Shown here piece by piece: positions 61,638-64,000 of a DNA stretch of 64,000 nucleotides. The notes under the pieces are model-generated. The model was not told the origin of the DNA. It saw only the letters and a program-made list of their open reading frames with translations, and did not search any database. The translations under genes and the position numbers were made by a program. The DNA is taken from the NCBI GenBank assembly GCA_031655335.1, contig CP134226.1, positions 2,972,001-3,036,000 on the forward strand, read 5' to 3'. Origin of the DNA: Thalassospiraceae bacterium LMO-SO8 (GTDB lineage Bacteria > Pseudomonadota > Alphaproteobacteria > Rhodospirillales > Casp-alpha2). How positions within the stretch are numbered: the stretch's first letter is position 1; each line of letters starts with the position of its first letter.

Positions 61638-62198
61638 ATGATTCTATCCTGGAAAACCGGCGGCATTCTGTTGGGTGCCGTGTTCTTCGCCGCGGTCTTG
61701 CTGGTCAAGCCGGTCGGCGTATCGACCCAGTTCGTGATCTTCGACGGCATCTTGTGGGATGCCGTCGACGACAGCGCGGTGGTGACGTCCAAGGATGCCA
61801 AAAGCGGTTACGCCAGCCCCAACGCCTATTTGAACAAGTCGGGCGGCAAGTACGCCAAGAACGTGGCCAATCCCTGGAACTACAGCTTTGTGTTCGTGCT
61901 CGCCCTGATGGGTGGGGCGGCGGTGTCGGCCTTGCTGCGGGGCGGTGTGTCCCGCGAGGAACGCGCCGCACCGGCCGTGTGGCGCGCTAACTTCGGCGAC
62001 GTGGCGTGGAAACGGCAGATCGCGGCCTTCGCCGCCGGGTTCATCGTGCTTTACGGCGCGCGGCTGGCCGGCGGGTGCACCTCCGGTCATATGATGAGCG
62101 GCATGATGCAGACCGCCATGTCGGCCTACATCTTCACGGCCGGTGTGTTCCTGGCCGCCGTGCCGGCGGCGATCCTGATCTACCGCAAGGAGGGTTGA
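61638..62198 (+). CDS. YeeE/YedE-family sulfur transport protein, first half
   Basis: 186 aa from the ATG at 61638 with GGAGGA upstream; an ATG at 61623 lies on that site. Four to five membrane helices and the key Cys motif in GARLAGGCTSGHMMSG, which carries thiosulfate or sulfide-derived sulfur in YeeE. Three bases before the second half-size gene; the two likely form one transporter. Confidence 0.9.
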   Translation: MILSWKTGGILLGAVFFAAVLLVKPVGVSTQFVIFDGILWDAVDDSAVVTSKDAKSGYASPNAYLNKSGGKYAKNVANPWNYSFVFVLALMGGAAVSALLRGGVSREERAAPAVWRANFGDVAWKRQIAAFAAGFIVLYGARLAGGCTSGHMMSGMMQTAMSAYIFTAGVFLAAVPAAILIYRKEG

Positions 62199-62201
62199 GC
62201 C

Positions 62202-62786
62202 ATGACCACCCTGATTCTCGCCATCGTCATCGGCGGCGCCTTCGGCTTCGTGCTGGACCGTATCGGCGCGACCAACCCGAATGTCATCATCGGCATGCTG
62301 CGGCTGTCCAACCTGCACCTGGCGAAGACCATCTTTCTCGCCATCGGCGCGGCCTCGGTCCTGCTTTACGCAGGGCTGATGCTGGGGATCGTCGATCCCG
62401 GACATCTCGACGTCAAGGATGCCTATTGGGGCGTGTTCATCGGCGGTCTGCTGCTGGGGCTCGGCTTCGCCCTGTCCGGGTACTGCCCGGGCACCGGTCT
62501 TGCCGCCGCCGCCACGGGGCGCTGGGACGGCGTCGTGTTCGTGCTTGGCGGGCTGGTCGGCGCGGCCGCCTACATGGCGACCTACGCCTGGGTCAAATCG
62601 ACCGGCGCGCTGGACCATGTGCTGGGCGGCAAGGCGACCCTGGGGCCGCTTTCCGGCACCAGTTACCCGGCCATGCTGGACGGTATATCCGGCGAATGGG
62701 TCGGTCTTGCCCTTGGCGTCGCCTTCATCGCCGTCGCGGCCCTGCTGCCTGGGCGCCTGCGCGCCGGCCCGCCACGGGCGGACTGA
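62202..62786 (+). CDS. YeeE/YedE-family sulfur transport protein, second half
   Basis: 194 aa with four to five membrane helices and the motif ALSGYCPGTGLAAAATGR, the second Cys site of split YeeE proteins. Follows the first half by three bases. Together with DUF2892 and the Crp-like regulator it makes a sulfur-import group. Confidence 0.9.
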   Translation: MTTLILAIVIGGAFGFVLDRIGATNPNVIIGMLRLSNLHLAKTIFLAIGAASVLLYAGLMLGIVDPGHLDVKDAYWGVFIGGLLLGLGFALSGYCPGTGLAAAATGRWDGVVFVLGGLVGAAAYMATYAWVKSTGALDHVLGGKATLGPLSGTSYPAMLDGISGEWVGLALGVAFIAVAALLPGRLRAGPPRAD

Positions 62787-62817
62787 CGCGGGGGCTCCCG
62801 AAGGCGGCAGATCTGGA

Positions 62818-63246
62818 TTAGGCGAATTCGACCAGGGTCAGTTCGAACGTCAGCGCCTTGCCTGCCAGAGGGTGGTTGGCGTCCAGCGTCACGTCCTCGT
62901 CGTTGAATTCGAGGACGACCAGATGCATCGGATTGCCCGTCTCGTTTGTCGCTTCCAGGACGGCGCCGACTTCCAGGGGGATTTCCGCCGGAATGGTCCC
63001 GCGCGCCACGGTTTGGACCAGGTCCGGGTTGTGGTCGCCGAAGGCGTCGTCGGGTTCCAGGGTGACTTTTTTCGTATCGCCTTCGGCCATGCCGGCCAGG
63101 GCGGCCTCGACCCCCGGGAGGATCTGGCCGCCGCCCAGGGTGACTTCCATGGGGGCGCGGTCTTTCGAGGTGTCGAAGGTCGTGCCGTCATCCAGGGTTC
63201 CCGTGTAGTGGACACGCAGGGTATCCCCGGTCGCTGCCTGCTTCAT
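62818..63246 (-). CDS. FKBP-type peptidyl-prolyl isomerase, SlyD-like
   Basis: 142 aa from the ATG at 63246 with AAAGGAAG upstream. FKBP core DTLRVHYTGTLDDGTTFDTS and GGGQILPGVEAALAGMAEGD, with an inserted-flap domain around DDAFGDHNPDLVQTV and a return strand HPLAGKALTFELTLVE. The His-rich metal tail of E. coli SlyD is missing. A cytosolic folding helper. Confidence 0.93.
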   Translation of the reverse strand: MKQAATGDTLRVHYTGTLDDGTTFDTSKDRAPMEVTLGGGQILPGVEAALAGMAEGDTKKVTLEPDDAFGDHNPDLVQTVARGTIPAEIPLEVGAVLEATNETGNPMHLVVLEFNDEDVTLDANHPLAGKALTFELTLVEFA

Positions 63247-63454
63247 CTGTTCGCTTCCTTTCGTTGTCATCGGCTTCAACAGAACGTCACCAAGCAACGA
63301 GACTTCGAGACGACGGTGGACAAGCCACGCGTACTCAGAGCGGACCGATTGAAGAATCCCCCCAAGGGTACAAGCGGAGGCCCGGGAGGGAAACCCTTAA
63401 CCCGGAAAAAGGCTCAACAATTGAATGGGATACCGGCAGGGTTGAGGGGAAAGG

Positions 63455-64000
63455 TCAGGATTCAACGGGCCGGCCGCCCTTGACCACGGGGCCGGTCCGG
63501 GCCGGCGGGGCCAGGGAGAATCGGCGCCCGAAGGTTTCGAAATAAAGCGCATGGTTGGGGCCTTCGCCGACCGCCCGCAGGCGGCGGCGGAACTCGGCCT
63601 CGTCGATATCGCCGGGTAGGTGGCAGAGGGCGTCGAAATCCTTCCTCGACCAGGCCGGTCCCGACCATTGGGCATCGAGATGGGGCAGAGGGCCGTCGAT
63701 CATCAGAAGGTCCGGGGCCATGCGCGTGAGCAATCCGGTGACCAGGTCGCGGGCCAGGGTTTCCAGCGCCAGGCGGTCCATGGCGGGCGTGATGACGGCG
63801 TCGTCGACGGCGACGATGGGGCCGGCGTCGATCTTCATGGTCAGTTCATGCAGGGTCGCCCCGAAGCGGTCCAGCCCGTCATATAGCGCGAACACGGAAG
63901 GATAGATGCCGCGCACCCAGGGCGGACCGGGGTGGACGTTGTAGGCCGGGCCGGTCAGGCGGCCCAGAACCGTCTCGGGCACGATCACGTCCGTGCAGAA
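63455..64000 (-). CDS. formyltransferase-like protein (5' end outside window)
   Basis: The frame is open to the right edge (FCTD before the first possible start), so the N-terminal part is missing. Visible: NVHPGPPWVRGIYP, with the formyl-transferase His and following loop, then GATLHELTMKIDAGPIV as the second motif with its Asp, and a C-terminal extension. It could act on tRNA, a sugar nucleotide or another amine; the family's formyl-donor site lies outside the window. Confidence 0.75.
   Translation of the reverse strand, partial: FCTDVIVPETVLGRLTGPAYNVHPGPPWVRGIYPSVFALYDGLDRFGATLHELTMKIDAGPIVAVDDAVITPAMDRLALETLARDLVTGLLTRMAPDLLMIDGPLPHLDAQWSGPAWSRKDFDALCHLPGDIDEAEFRRRLRAVGEGPNHALYFETFGRRFSLAPPARTGPVVKGGRPVES

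Overview
The window looks like chromosomal DNA of a GC-rich alphaproteobacterium, probably of the Rhodospirillales. This is inferred from the TctABC and nitronate-monooxygenase style gene content, the imelysin/di-haem iron operon with a DUF2325 protein, the FseA/RdfS-type element control genes and the high GC of most genes. No rRNA or species marker is present, so the placement is tentative.

Left part (1-18021): a mobile genomic island that is visibly more A/T-rich than the rest. It starts with a CzcCBA-type heavy-metal RND efflux operon plus a lipoprotein (1-5516). Then come an HU-like protein with a lysine-rich N-terminal tail, a gene-poor stretch ending in an iteron-like array of 21-bp repeats (7814-7937), small accessory genes including a SLOG/DUF2493 protein, a decayed IS3 element into which an IS1595-family element carrying passenger genes has inserted (10491-12619), a VirD2-like relaxase, a small relaxosome-like protein, and a module of excisionase-like protein, FseA-like activator and tyrosine integrase. 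The integrase faces a 45-nt 3' fragment of an initiator tRNA-fMet gene (17977-18021), which marks this end of the island. A perfect 48-bp inverted repeat encloses the integrase module. No conjugative secretion genes are seen, so it resembles an integrative mobilizable element.

Middle part (18031-34260): a LysR regulator without a normal start codon diverges from a D-2-hydroxyacid dehydrogenase, an RraA-like aldolase and a TctCBA tripartite carboxylate transporter. Two AraC regulators then flank a convergent pair of large paralogous exported proteins, each with cysteine-rich repeats, a helical middle and a C-terminal tectonin-like propeller. This pair is the best candidate in the window for an undescribed system. 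A TauD-like dioxygenase and a TetR regulator with a 32-bp palindromic operator follow.

Right part (34400-64000): mainly core metabolism. It holds a fumarylacetoacetate-hydrolase family enzyme; a Fur-type bfd gene; an NCS2 permease fused to an ATPase-like domain; a six-gene minus-strand operon (45064 to 38194) with two imelysins, a di-haem oxidoreductase and DUF1513, preceded by a Fur-box-like site; nitronate monooxygenase; an enolase-superfamily enzyme; an old yellow enzyme with an ArsR regulator; a CoA-transferase/SDR/ThDP-enzyme/UbiX cluster; a duplicated Cys-rich secreted protein; a histone-deacetylase-family enzyme; an MFS transporter; a Na/phosphate cotransporter; a Crp-like regulator with a DUF2892/YeeE sulfur-transport group; an SlyD-like isomerase; and a formyltransferase cut by the right edge.
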